Shown here: positions 1 through 11,079 of the stretch, one piece after another
Numbering within the stretch: position 1 is the stretch's first letter
Layout: each line of letters begins with the position of its first letter
Source: Auriscalpium vulgare
Taxonomy: Eukaryota > Basidiomycota > Agaricomycetes > Russulales > Auriscalpiaceae
Reading direction: 5' to 3'
Length of the DNA stretch: 64,000 nt
Assembly (NCBI GenBank): GCA_019915015.1
Contig: JAHBBC010000020.1
Span: 682,001-746,000, forward strand
Made by a program: the position numbers and the translations under genes
The notes under the pieces: model-generated
Database searches by the model: none
Told to the model about the DNA's origin: nothing
The model's input: only the letters and a program-made list of their open reading frames with translations

Positions 1-233
1 GTTGGAAGATTTTTGACTACGATGTTGTCAGATTTTTTGTGGAATGCCAGCGGTCGGAGTGTTGGTTTCGCAAGTTTTCGCCTGTCCTGGCCGCAGTCGG
101 AGGGAGCCAAAAAAAAATGCCTACAGAGTCAATGCGGTATGTTAAATAAGCCCGAACAGATAAGCGGAGAAGTGGACTACAGTACTTGTGTACTATGGTT
201 TCGGGTGCAAAAGAAACAAGTGCACGCGTCCAA

Positions 234-315
234 GGCCTTACCAGGGTTCGAACCTGGGTCACGAGGAAACCGTGAAGTCAAAACCTCGTGTGCTAAACCA
301 CTACACTATAAGGCC
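234..315 (-). tRNA. tRNA-Gln (anticodon TTG) with a 10-nt intron
   Basis: The reverse strand folds as a full cloverleaf. The 7-bp acceptor stem is GGCCTTA/TAAGGCC, the D arm has the GTGTAGTGG box A core, and the T arm is CCAGG-TTCGAAC-CCTGG (box B). The anticodon stem CGAGG/CCTCG encloses TTTTGA, then about 10 extra bases, then T. This places anticodon TTG at 34-36 and a canonical-position intron directly after base 37. Mature length is 72 nt, CCA not encoded. Confidence 0.9.
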
Positions 316-484
316 ATGCACAAGTCCAAGACTCTGTACACCAGATTCTGCACGTGTTGACGCAGGTGACGCTGTGATGCACCAGTGCGACGCAAGATTT
401 CATGTCATTAGAATTGTATCAAGATGTGAGCATTTGTCGAATTACTGGATAATTCCCTGAACAAACCGGAACGACCTACAAAGC

Positions 485-2764
485 CTAGCTGTTCTTTATG
501 GCCTTGACGGCTTTTTCTGCGAAAATGTAGACGGCCGCCTGTGGGTGAGAGGTCGGAATATACGGCTAGCACCCACTCCCGTTAGCGCTTTGACTTCGAT
601 GCCAGACGCCTTATGCACTCACAAAGACACTCGCATCGACGATGCGCAGGCCATGCGTCTTCTTGACCTTGAAGTCCGGAGTGACGACGCCCTTTGATGA
701 GCTGGCCGGGGACATGAACGCCGTGCCGAAGGGATGAAAGACCGTCGCTGCGTTCGCGCTCGCGTAGGCATCGATCTGCGCGTCCGTCTGTGCCGCAGCG
801 AAGCCCGTACCGGCGTACTCGCCCACCAGATAGCCTTTCCATGCGGGCGCTGCAGCGAAACGCCGTGCAGCCTTGATAGCCTCGCGGATCGTTAGCTTGT
901 CGAAGGTGGACGCGAGTAGGGCAGGGTCGATGAGGGGATCGTCGAAGGGATTCGCTGAGGCAAGCTTCACCGTGCCGCCTGTGATGCGTTATTCAATGCC
1001 AGGGAATCAGAACGACGAATAGGTAACGACTGACGAGACGTCGGGGTAATGAGGTTTGTGGAAAGCATCATGTAATGTCCGGCCGCCGGTGGTTCTTGCA
1101 CGAAGGAACTAAATGCCTCCTAGAGACCGACAGTCAGCATGATTGTTTACCATAAAACTGTGAAGTGAGCAAAGGCCGGACTCACGGCAAAGAGGAACTC
1201 GTAGTGAGGTGACAGCGGACCCGATGAGGGATCGCCGTACGCTTTCAGGATTTGCGAATTGGAAGGCAACCTGAACCAGCCCGTCTCTGTCGTCGGGCCC
1301 GTAGCAAGTGGCCCGTTGTGGGACGTCTGCCATTGCACGTAGTCGTCGATAAACAGCGTTTCATTGTACACGAGGTCGTCGTACGTGAACGTCGAATTGA
1401 CGAGCCAGACGTTCGGGAGCACGACGTGGTCCTGCAGGTTCGCGCCCACGTCCGGCAGATCCACCACGGTGGGTATACCGTGGCTCGACAGCCCCGCACT
1501 CGGGCCAATTCCGGACAGCATGAGCAATTGCGGGGTGTTGATGGCGCCCGCAGCGAGGATGACTTCCTTCGTGGCATTGAAAGAGTACTTCGGACCTGAC
1601 GTCCTCAGTGAGAACGCGCGTACTGGGAGGAGGTTGACGCATACCGGAGGCAGACTGTGAAAACTGCACGCCGTTGAAGACAGGAAGACCGCCCGACGTC
1701 CCTGTCCGTACAATTTTCGTGACTTGTGCGTTCAAGACGATGTCGAGATTGCTTCGGGAGGATATGATCGGGTCGAGATAGGCCTTCGCACCGCTGTATC
1801 GGACCCCGCCGCCTACGGAAAACTGGGTCCAGCCTACGGTTATATGTGAGGTGCGAAGTAACAGAGGTTCTCAAACCAGCCCACCAATCCCAAGCGGGTT
1901 TCCAGAGTTCATATCTTCATTGAATGGGAACTCAGCGCTGAGCTGGGCAGAGGCGCCGAAAACCTTGCTGTCCATTTCGTTCGGGTAGCCCTGCACGCTG
2001 ATGTGCACGGGCCCATTGGTTCCGTGAATGGACGGTATGATTTGTCCAGTCGTATTATGACCATCTGCCGGAGGCACCAGCGCCTCTATCTGCAGGATCA
2101 ATCATCCCGTTAATTGCGAAGTCAGAGGCACGTCACACTGAGGCACGCACCCCCTTGATGATACCTTGTACGTTCTTCCAAGAAAAGCTAGAGTCCCCGA
2201 CAGCAGCTGCCCAGCGGTCAAAGTCACTGTTTGGCCCGACGGTCCATATCATATAGTCTTGACGACAAGTCGTCAGCTCCCGCACAGGAATTGTAGCGAT
2301 GCTTCCTACTGATGGAAGAGGACCCTCCGAGCGTTCGTCCGCGAGGATATGGCACCTTCCTACCGCCCAAACCGATCTGTGGGACAGTCGTGTAGTTCCA
2401 GTTGACATTCGTGTCCGGTGAAAGTCCATGACACAGGAATGGTACAGGAATGTACGGGTTTACTGAGTCGCTACTTGGAGTTGGAATCCAGTTTGTTGCT
2501 CAACACCGAGCGATGACGCACCTGGGACCAGCTTCGATCAAGAGAACCTTGTCGTTCGAGTCTTCTGACAGCCTATTCGCCAATACACTTCCAGCAGGCC
2601 CCGCTGTAGTTTACTCTGTCAGCGCACATCCGGACTCGAATGATAGACGAACCTCCGACGATGATATACGTGTACTTGTTAGCTGCTGGGACCTGGGAGG
2701 GATCGGTGTACAAGGTGGCTAGAACCGGCCGCAGGGCCAAAACCGCGAGGATGAATGCAAGCAT
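485..2764 (-). CDS. GMC oxidoreductase, aryl-alcohol oxidase type (secreted flavoenzyme)
   Basis: FAD-dependent alcohol oxidase of the GMC family. In wood-decay fungi such enzymes oxidise aryl alcohols and supply H2O2 to ligninolytic peroxidases. The start at 2764 gives a hydrophobic signal peptide ([11 protein letters not shown]) and then the ADP-binding motif YTYIIVGAGPAG, which is restored only by removing a short intron inside it. Next come [15 protein letters not shown] (GMC signature 1, again split by an intron), [20 protein letters not shown], typical of aryl-alcohol oxidases, and [10 protein letters not shown] (signature 2). The C-terminus carries [11 protein letters not shown], then after a 57-nt intron [15 protein letters not shown], so both expected active-site histidines are present. 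The protein is about 590 residues, normal for the family, with many introns and no frame break seen. Aryl-alcohol oxidase versus a related alcohol oxidase cannot be settled by eye. Confidence 0.88.
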
Positions 2765-2833
2765 CGACGGCCACGAGTCGACACGAGGAGGCAAAAGAGC
2801 AGCGGCTATCCTTGCTGCGCCGAGACATGGCAC

Positions 2834-2842
2834 CTATTTAAT
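2834..2842 (-). promoter_or_regulatory. TATA-like box upstream of the GMC oxidoreductase
   Basis: The minus strand reads TATTAAATA about 70 bp upstream of the start codon at 2764, a plausible core-promoter position. Only the sequence match and spacing support this. Confidence 0.35.
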
Positions 2843-3344
2843 ATACATGCCAGCCAGCATCGGCGGCGGCATGGAATCGCATGATATCCGATGATTGAAT
2901 CAAATGACTGTCACGAAGTTTTGCCTAAAATGAAGATGGACCGCCAATTGCGTTATGTTGCTGTGATGGCATCTAGGAAGCATCAGTGTAAATATGGGTC
3001 CACTGCCAGTGAGACGTGTTTGCAGTAACTGACCCTGCCACTGAACCCTGACCTCGACGCCGGGAATGAGTGATCATTTCCAAGAATCTAGCTTGACGCT
3101 ATTAGGCAGAGGAGAGTTGAAGAGAGTTGGATGTGTTGCTCGTTCTGATCATACGATGCCAAATTGTTGCCGGTCAGCCACGAGCGGCAACGCGGCAACT
3201 GTACCGACTCGGGAGTCTCAGCCAGGTACCCTGGCGTAGTCTCCCCGAGGCAGAGTAGACAGCCTCAACCTTCGCGAGCTCAGTACCCTGGCGCTCCGAG
3301 GCTGCCGAGTTTCGCTGCACCTTGACTTCCCGCAGGATGTAGGA
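2843..3344. other. Intergenic stretch without recognisable gene
   Basis: Short ORFs only. No protein family, RNA or repeat was recognised between the promoter of the oxidoreductase and the tandem duplication. Confidence 0.5.
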
Positions 3345-3541
3345 CTGATGTAGGTGATCAAACGCAAGAAAAATGTTGGTATAGTCCGATGGCTTGAGAA
3401 TTCACGGGGAAATATAGGAGTCGACTACAAATTTCATCTAAGAACACATAAGTGCATAGGCATACGAATCATACGAGGTGAGCATATCATAGCGGGGCAA
3501 TGGAATAAGGGCATATATGTAGAGGATCCTCCAGACATGCA

Positions 3542-4360
3542 TCAGTATCGATAAAGAAGCGAAGCCGCAAATTTGAAAGTGCTGAATGCCGTCGCGAGCA
3601 GCATCCACACCTCAGGAGAAAAGGATAGCCAGCATACAATGCAGATGCAGAGCAGTCGGTTCCCGTACCATGCCGGATCGTGCATGAAAGCGCGCTTCCT
3701 CCACATCAGCTCATGCTCCCAGGTCTCCATGATAGGGTCTCGGTCGCCTGCATTGTCGATATGGGGCTTCTCTGTGGACATTGAGCACACGGCTGAAGAA
3801 GAAAATGACAGCGAGAACTCACCAAGAAGACACAAACGGTTGTGCTCGTCGCTCAGCGTGTATAGAGTCAAGGGTGACAGCCTGTCCGGGTTAGGCGGCT
3901 CGTAGAAATCGCGGTCTTCAGGCCCACATATCTACGAAACAGTTGTTCAGTGAGTGTGATTGATTGGCCGAGGGCACGTACATCCACTTCCACCATGCCG
4001 AACCATCGCTTGATCATCCCGAGGTCCACACTGCCGTCGGCCTCCATCGGGAAATCCACCTCGTCGATCTCCACCATACTGGCATCCGTCCATGTGACAG
4101 GCGCAGGGACCTCCGTGTACAACTTCACGCGAACAACCCTGTCAATATAATCAACGTCATTGATAGGATCCCAGCCCAGGCTTGGATGCTCACCATGGCG
4201 CAGGCGGAGGCATGCGGTGTCCCCACCGGCCAACAGGCGTGCCGAACAGATACAAACAGAGCGTCCTGAAGTACTCCGCGAGATCCGCGTCATGCCTCCG
4301 GGCATGCCGCATGACCTCCATCAGTTCCGGCAGGAAAGTGTTCGGCTTCTCGATCTCCAT
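3542..4360 (-). CDS. Orphan protein with a hydrophobic C-terminal segment, duplicate copy A
   Basis: No family recognised. The model has four exons with short GT..AG introns. It starts MEIEKPNTFLPEL, followed by a helix-rich stretch, then acidic EIDEVDFPMEADGS and an MIKRWFGMVEVD block. An intron (GTACGTGCCC..TTCGTAG) joins this to ICGPEDRDFYEPPNPDR, and a second, 30-nt intron (GTGAGTTCTC..TTCTTCAG) precedes the C-terminal exon. That exon has WRKRAFMHDPAW and a hydrophobic stretch (LLCICIVCWL, WMLLATAF) that looks like one or two membrane passes. It is about 215 residues with no signal peptide. The neighbouring copy keeps the same intron positions and open frame, which supports it being a real gene. 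A small membrane-associated protein is inferred; function unknown. Confidence 0.68.
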
Positions 4361-4430
4361 GGTCGAGGTTCAGAGCGTCCAAGTGCAAGGTGAGAGGGCC
4401 CACAAGGGAATGCGCCGCGCTCTGACGTCC

Positions 4431-4438
4431 TTATATAC
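4431..4438 (-). promoter_or_regulatory. Conserved TATA box of copy A
   Basis: TATATAA on the minus strand about 70 bp before the start codon lies in a block conserved in the second copy (at about 6021), inside otherwise diverged flanking DNA. Confidence 0.5.
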
Positions 4439-5134
4439 GAGCTCGGGTCCGTGGCGAGCGTGAAAATGTGAACATCGATCAAACGAGGTCGCAATGACAA
4501 CCAGGCGAGTTTAGAGGATAAGGCGGACAGCAAACTCATCGTAGACCGTGGCGTTGTATTCGGCGAGGACAAGGCCACCACAACGTTCAAAGGCGCCGTA
4601 GGATTAGTCAGTGTCCAGAAGCTGTGCATCGTCGGAAAGAGACAACGTCGTGGGCTGCATTCGAGGCGTGCGTGGCTTTGTGCTAGATTTGGTGGCCGGT
4701 TGGACAGCCGCTACGAAGCGTGAAGAGTCTGATCCTCTCCGGAAAGATAGGTGCTCTTCCAGAGCGGAAAAAACCAGCAGTCAGAGGGAGTAGAGCTTGG
4801 TCCAGACATGACCGGATGAACTTGGAGGATGGGCCGCAGACGCCGAACCAACTCAACGAGCGGCAGCTATTTCCCGCGCTCGGCAGCCGAGTTTCACTTT
4901 CGCTTCATTGGATGACTTCCGCAAAATGTAATCAAACGCACTACAGGGAGCAGAATTCGGTATAGTCCGATGGCTTCAGAATAATTCACGGTACAAAATA
5001 GGTGTCGACGACAAATTTTATCTCAGAACGCATAAGTACATGGCATACGGATCATACGAGGTGAGCATAGCATTAGTTATAGTGGTGCGTCAAGGGAAGA
5101 AGGGCATAGATGTAGAGGATCCTCCGGACATGCA

Positions 5135-5946
5135 TCAATACCGATACAGAAGTAGAGTCGCAAACTTAAAAGTATCGAGTGCCATCGCGAGCAGCATCCA
5201 CACCTCTGGTGAATAGAATAGCCAGCATACGATGCAAATGCAGAGCAGCCGGTTCAAGTACCATGCCGGATCGTGCATGAAAGCGCGTTTCCTCCACAAT
5301 AGCGCATGCTGCCAGGGGTCTCGAACCCATGAGTTGTCGATATGGGGTCTCTCTGTGCACATTGAGCAGACGGCGGAAGAGGAAAGATGGTAACAAAACT
5401 CACGAAGAAGACACAGAATGTTGCGCTCGTCGCTCAACGTAGACAGAGTCAAGGGTGACAGCCTGTCCTGACTAGGCGGCTCGAAGTATGCGCGGTCTTG
5501 AGGCCCACGTATCTACAAAACAGCCGTTCAGTGAGTGTAACTGGTTGGCCGAGCGCACGTACATCCACTTCCGCTATGCCAAACCATCGCTTGATCATCC
5601 CGAGGTCCACACCGCCGTCTGCCTCTAATGGGAAATCCACCTGGTCAATCTTCACCGTACCGACATTCTTCCGCGTGACAGGCGCAGGGATCGGCATGTA
5701 CAACCTCACGCGAACAACCCTGTCAGGATGAAAAGCGTCATCAATAAGATCCCAGCCCAGCCCAAACTCAGATGCTCACCCTGGCGCAGGCGGAGGCATG
5801 CGGCGTCCCCACCGGCCAACAGGCGTGCCGAACAGATACAGACAAAGCGTCCTGAGGTACTCCACCAGACCCGCATTGTGGCAGTGGGCATGCCGCACGA
5901 CCTCAATCAGATCCGGTAGAAAAGTGTTCGGCTTCTCGATCTCCAT
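5135..5946 (-). CDS. Orphan protein with a hydrophobic C-terminal segment, duplicate copy B
   Basis: Paralogue of the gene at 3542-4360. It starts MEIEKPNTFLPDL and has the same exon structure: intron GTGAGCATCTGAG..CCTGACAG after the first exon, one before IRGPQDRAYFEPP, and one before AVCSMCTERPHIDN. The C-terminal hydrophobic stretch (LLCICIVCWLFYSPEVWMLL) is kept. Changes relative to copy A are mostly substitutions, concentrated in the middle loop (the 'GDRDPIMETW' region is shortened), and the frame is open throughout. Purifying selection on both copies is inferred from this, not measured. No known family recognised. Confidence 0.68.
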
Positions 5947-6020
5947 GGTCGAGGGGGTTCAGGGCGACAAGGTGCAAGGTGAGAGGGCCCACAAGGGAAT
6001 CCGCCGCGCTCGGAAGTCCT

Positions 6021-6027
6021 TATATAC
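6021..6027 (-). promoter_or_regulatory. Conserved TATA box of copy B
   Basis: TATATA on the minus strand about 75 bp before the start codon, aligned with the equivalent site of copy A. Confidence 0.45.
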
Positions 6028-6578
6028 GAGCTTGGGTGCATGCCGAGCGTGGAAATGAAAAAATAGAGCAAACGTGCAGCATACAAGGTCGCAATGGCAA
6101 CCAGGCGAGTTTGGAGGATAAGGCGGACGGCAAATTTAACGTGGACCATGGCGTTGTACTCGGCGAGGACAAGGCCATCGCACGTCTGAAAGTGCCGTAG
6201 GATTAGGCAGTGTCCAGAAGCTGTGCAACGTAGAAAAGAGGCACCATCGAGGGCTGCATTCGAGGCGTGGCTTTGTACTAGATTTGGTGGCCAGTTGGGC
6301 GATAGGATCCTCCAATGCTTCCAGCGACAGCCGTGATGAAGGCCGCAGAGGGCTTCAACCGAAAGAAACATATTCCGGACTGAGCAAACCAGCATTCAGA
6401 GAGAGTAGAGCTTGGCCCAGACATGACGAGATGAAGCTGAGGATGGAGGCCGTAGATACTACTACTAGACACTACGACAGCGAGCGGAACACGTGTTGGT
6501 ACGTGGTTCCCACGATGCTGACGTCGTGGCCGCAAGCCTGTTTGCAACCGAATTCACGCTTTCTGCGCACCAACAACG

Positions 6579-7531
6579 ATGAACTCGCTCTACACCCTCG
6601 GCGTACGACAAACTAGCTCAATACAGGCGGACCTGGAGCGCCTGCGCGGTGGCGACACGTCCGCCTCCTTGCTCGGTCTGTCCCGCGCGCCTGCCTGCCC
6701 GCGCGCTGCGCACTGACCGGTCCTCGACGCCAGGGCAGATCTCCGCGTCGCTCGCGGCCATGAGCCGAACAATCGACGACTACGACTCTATGGCGCGGAG
6801 AGAGATGATCAAGGCAAAGCAGGAGAAGGCCGCGTCGTGAGTTGCTCGTGCTCGTACGCAGGGTGTATCCTCACAGACACCGCAGGCGGGTGCAGAAGTT
6901 TCGCAGCGATTACGCTGACTTTCGGAAAGAGTTTGAGCGGGTGAAGTCAGACGTGCGTCCGTCCTTCTCTTAGGTGGCCTTCCGCAATGACTGACTCCAT
7001 AACCGCAGCAAGCCGCCGCCCAGCGCGCCGACCTCTTCTCATCGAGCACGAGTGTCCCACTCACCCCCGGTGCCGCAGACACCCGACGGCGCTTTGCTTC
7101 CTCCTCCGTGCCCTCGCCCTTTGACCCACCCGAGAACTCTGACAACCCTTTCCGCCCGAATCCCACGCCTGCGTACATGGCCGCAAGTCGAGAGGACCAC
7201 GCGCTGCACGAGCACACGTTCCTGCAGAACGCGGACGCGCGGCTCGACGACTTCCTCGCACAGGGTCGCGAGGTGCTCGACAACCTCGTCGACCAACGTA
7301 ATATGCTCAAGGGCACGCAGCGCCGGTTGCTCAGCGCTGCCAACACGCTGGGCTTGAGCCGGGACGTCATTGGGTGGATAGAACGCAGGAGGTGCGTCGT
7401 GTTTCCAGCATTCCTTGTTGACTGCGCGCTGATGACGATGTATGCTTAGTACACAAGACATGTACATCTTCATTATTGGGGCTATCTTTACGTTCCTCTG
7501 TTTCTTTCTCATATGGAAGTACCTCGGCTGA
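6579..7531 (+). CDS. bos1: Bos1/membrin-type Qb-SNARE (ER-Golgi v-SNARE)
   Basis: SNARE that helps COPII vesicles fuse at the cis-Golgi. It begins MNSLYTLGVRQTSSIQADL, the membrin N-terminal signature, followed by a helical domain (ISASLAAMSRTIDDYD, RSDYADFRKEFERVK). The SNARE helix near the C-terminus runs EHTFLQNADARLDDFLAQG, VLDNLVDQRNMLKGTQR and GLSRDVIGWIERR, with the family's layer residues. A single C-terminal anchor follows (MYIFIIGAIFTFLCFFLIW) with only a short luminal tail. Four short introns (6639-6723 region, about 6837, 6953 and 7391) restore one frame of about 225 residues, normal for the family. No defects seen. Confidence 0.93.
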
Positions 7532-7729
7532 CCGTCTCGCAGTTTATATGATACTCGTCGCTGTATACATATCACGTTCAATTCCTAATCGTACCTGTGC
7601 TTATACCCCTCTGTCCTTGCAGAACCCCCCGGGGCCCAGGAGTCCTCGCTTCAGTGACTAGTGACGGCGTCACTGTGACCATGCCTGTGACAAGTCGTCT
7701 CGACTTAACCTCCAGTGGACGCTTTGGTG

Positions 7730-7802
7730 GACGCATCTGTAAGTCGCAAAGACGTCATCATACAGGCGCTCTCCGATTTCTTGGATTGTGCATCTGGCTA
7801 AA
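7730..7802 (+). repeat. Dispersed repeat, copy 1
   Basis: About 73 bp nearly identical to 12349-12421 (shared gacgcatctgtaagtcgcaa and gatttcttggattgtgcatc) in the same orientation. The two copies flank the sedolisin gene. Just downstream, a second motif (cacgattgtt..agacagggccg..cgcgtcaag) occurs twice, at about 7810 and 7933. Confidence 0.75.
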
Positions 7803-8631
7803 GAGGCTGCACGATTGTTCGAGGCAGGGCCGAAATATCGCGTCAAGATACTAACTTAGATGATGCGAGCAAACTAGCAGACTCGCGGATCTCCCTCGTG
7901 CTCAGCCGCGCGAAGAGGCGCTGAGACACCCACGATTGTTTGAGACAGGGCCGCAAGGCCGCGTCAAGGATGCGCGCAGACTCGCGAGTCTACAGTACCT
8001 CGTGCTGAGTTTCAGGGTGACCCGAGACAACCAACACGGTTGTAGTGGCAAGGCCAGCGACATCAATCTTCAGTCAGATTTTGGCGGAAGAATGCGAAAG
8101 AGATGTAACTCGAGGTTCATGTAAATTGGCCACTTGCGATAGAGAAGCGCACTTCAAGCACTAGCCCTGCGATGGCTGTCGGTGAAAGATAATCTTTCGA
8201 TCGCCAGCTGAGAACGACGCGGTGAATTCCCGCTCACCTGTCGTGGATTGCCTGCTACTGCTCCCGACATGACGGAATTAGTGGCAAACTTCAGTCAAAT
8301 AATTCACTAAACATGATGGGGCCCAGCGCTTGGAATACGGCGGATCAGTACCATGAACACAATGTTAGCGCTGTCCGTCCTCCGAGTCGACGATGACCAT
8401 GCTCGAGTGCTCGTTCCCGCCCTCCATTTGCAATGTCCCGTTCAATAATATACATGGGACAATGTCCGTGTTTCGGGAGAGTAAATATTGCGTGGCCCGG
8501 TCATGAACTATGTATGAGGATCGACTCTGAGTCGTACTGTCCATGTCATAAACTATTGTCCGTGTGCATGAGTATCATGAGTTCGTAAAATCTCCACCCC
8601 TGCTGTTAGATATCTGCCACCTCGCCAACTA
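7803..8631. other. Intergenic stretch
   Basis: Contains the second copy of a degenerate internal motif (about 7930-7970); otherwise no gene or RNA recognised. Confidence 0.5.
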
Positions 8632-10989
8632 CTAATCGTGGAACCTCATGACGTTCTTCATATCCCCCACCGGCGGCGCCGGCTCATGCAGCGGGCGGTA
8701 CGTGCGCCGTCCCGACTGGCGCCACTTCACCGCCGCGACGATCCCGGCGGCGAGCAGCAGCAGCAGCAGCCCGGCTGCCGCCACGCCTGAAATGATGATC
8801 GCGGTCTTGTGCCGCTCGAAGAAGCAGTCCTGCATGTTCGCGGGGGTCGCGGCGGCGGCGGCGCCGCTGAGGAGCGCCGTGGGGGCGTCCGGCGTCGTGT
8901 CGCTCCCGTTCATAACAAGCTCGAGAAGCTTGGCAAAGTTGGGCGTGCCCAGGCCGGTGACCTGCAAAATCGCAGCCCGTCAGGTCCGGCATGACAGCGT
9001 ACAGATCGCGAGCACGTACCGGGTCCCAACCGGTGGCCGCGGGGAAGCCGTTCGTGCCGCAGCCCGGGTTGCTGCCGGACGTGATGTCATTGAGGGCAGC
9101 AGCGCCGGCGGCCGAGTACAGTAAGGGGTTGAGGAACCCGAGGGGGCGCTTGCCGGCCGCGATGAGGCGGTCGTTGAGGAGGCCGACGACGCTGGCGAAT
9201 ATCGGAGAGGAGCAGCTGGTGCCACTCTCCGATGTCCAGTTACCGCGATAGAAAATGGCGACATTCTCTCCGATGGCGGCGACGTCAGGGTACCCGCGGC
9301 CGCTTGAATTGTACATTCCGCTGTAAGTGGAGCCGAGCGTCTTGAGGTACGCGGCCTTGGCCTTAACCTGGTAGTCGGGTGTGCGGAAGAAGGTGGAGAA
9401 GCCACCCGCGGAGAGGCCCGCTGCCGTCTCGGAGGTGCCCGTGGTCCCGCCGACGGAGGTCACACTGGAAGGCGGGTGAGTGACGACATCGGCGGGGAAA
9501 CAGAGCACACGACACGGACAAAGGGCAACCCGAGGGGAAGGTCGGTACGAACTTCGTGCAGTTCTTAGGCTTGCTGCCGGAGACACCACCGTCACCGGAT
9601 GAAAAGAGGACGGTCGTTCCACGGGCACCAAGCTGCGCGTAGGCGTTGCAGAGGGAGCTGTCGAATGATGAGCACCAAGAGTTGGCCGGGAGAGGGCGAG
9701 TACTTACTCGGCCAGTGCAACCGACATCGCGCTCTCCTCACCGCCGTAGCTGGTGGTAATGACCTGATTAGGAGTGTCCTTGTCGAGGAGGTGGTTGACA
9801 AGGTCCAAAAGGCCCCCGAGGTCGTCGTCGTGGACGTTCGCGCCAACGGAGATGAATACAGTGGGCACACCGGTCGCGATGCCAACGGTATACTGAATGT
9901 CGAGGTCCTGCATTTCCTGTCAGAAACTGGGCGTGTTGTTTGGCAAAGATGAAGAATTGACCGCCTCATCTCCAGCATTGCTTTCCCCCTGGTGATTATG
10001 TCCGCCGTCGAGTCTCTCCAAGGTGAATTTGGTCGACGAGGAGATATCCGTGCGGAGGGTCTCCAGGAATGACTGTACATGGTTGATCAGCCCGTGCCCC
10101 GTTGTCCGGCTGAATCACAGTAGATTCCGCACCTTCAGGTCAGCACGATTCGCGTACTGCTCGCTTAACCCAGAGACAGCGATCGAGTTAGACTTCTGAG
10201 TTGCAGCTGTGGTCGGAATGCCGTAGAGCGACTGGAGGCAGCTAGGGGTGAAGATGCTGCAGGACGCCAAGGCGCTGACATTGCCTCGCGGAACGATGGA
10301 AGACAGGGGTGTGGATACCGTCTGCGGTCCAAGAGGGTGGGAGAATCTGTTCATTATCTGCGATCAGCAAGACGACTCATTATGAAAAGGCATGTGGAAA
10401 AGTACGAGGTCGTTGGATGCACGAGGTTGATGTGCTCTTTGAGGGATCCGGGGATGGAGTACTCGAGAGTTTTAATGGAATCTAAGCCGGATTCGTCGTG
10501 CGTGAAGGTAGTGAACTGCGCATCGAAGAGTTCATTGGCCTTCTCGACAGTCGTCTGGATGCCAATCCAGTCGTTAGCGGAGGAACATCTTGGTCCCCGT
10601 CAGGCCATTCTCGGCGAGCCAGCCGTTGACAGCATCGACCGTCTCCGCGTCGGCGAGACAAACTTGTGCACCTATGTCAAAAAGGGTTCAGTACAAGCCG
10701 TCGACGGCCTTGGCAAGTGACTGCCCACCTCTTCCTTGGACAGATGCTGCCCATAATTAGCACTGCCGGGCGTGCTAACGTCGTAGAGCGCATCCTGGAG
10801 CCCCTTGATGTCGGTCTGCTTGAGCGCCAGACGCAGCGAGAGCATCTTGTCCGAAGGCGCGGGGCCTTTGCTGGTGAAGCCCGCTGGCACGTGGTCGCGG
10901 CGCTCGTGCAGGCGCATGTCGCGGGTGGCATGCGGCTTGGCGAGCGACAGGGTGAGTAGGGACGCGAGGAGGATGGCGACTTTGACCAT
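8632..10989 (-). CDS. Sedolisin (peptidase family S53) with C-terminal membrane anchor
   Basis: Acid serine-carboxyl peptidase of the tripeptidyl-peptidase/sedolisin family, synthesised as a pro-enzyme. The N-terminus MVKVAILLASLLTLSLAKP is a signal peptide. The pro-domain follows (KMLSLRLALKQTDIKGLQDALYD, STPGSANYGQHLSKEEV). Catalytic Glu and Asp lie in GDEADLDIQY, formed by an intron near 9905-9960, the oxyanion-hole Asp in FSSGDGG, and the nucleophile in SGTSCSSPIF. The Ca-site region GWDPVTGLGTPNF closes the domain. Unlike ordinary fungal S53 enzymes, which stop about here, it continues with a linker, a 20-residue hydrophobic helix (IIISGVAAAGLLLLLLAAGI) and a basic cytosolic tail (KWRQSGRRTYRP). 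Many short introns; no frame break seen. Surface or vacuolar membrane anchoring is inferred. Confidence 0.88.
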
Positions 10990-11065
10990 CGTGACCGGGT
11001 TGGGCTCCGGAGGGAGAGAGATGAATTACGAGTGCGCTTGGACTCTGGAGGATTCAGTTTGCCCA

Positions 11066-11072
11066 TCATATA
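11066..11072 (-). promoter_or_regulatory. TATA-like site upstream of the sedolisin
   Basis: CCTATATGA on the minus strand about 80 bp before the start codon. Only position and sequence support it. Confidence 0.25.
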
Positions 11073-11079
11073 GGCAGAC

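Larger units (their letters stand above)
3345..6460. repeat. Direct tandem duplication, two units of about 1.55 kb
   Basis: Unit 1 (about 3345-4860) and unit 2 (about 4940-6460) match along their whole length: 3' flank (tatagtccgatggctt at about 3380 and 4963), the gene, its introns, the TATA region (about 4433 and 6022) and upstream DNA (agagcttgg..cagacatga at about 4793 and 6408). They have diverged by substitutions and small indels, yet both genes stay open, so the event is not very recent. Confidence 0.88.
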
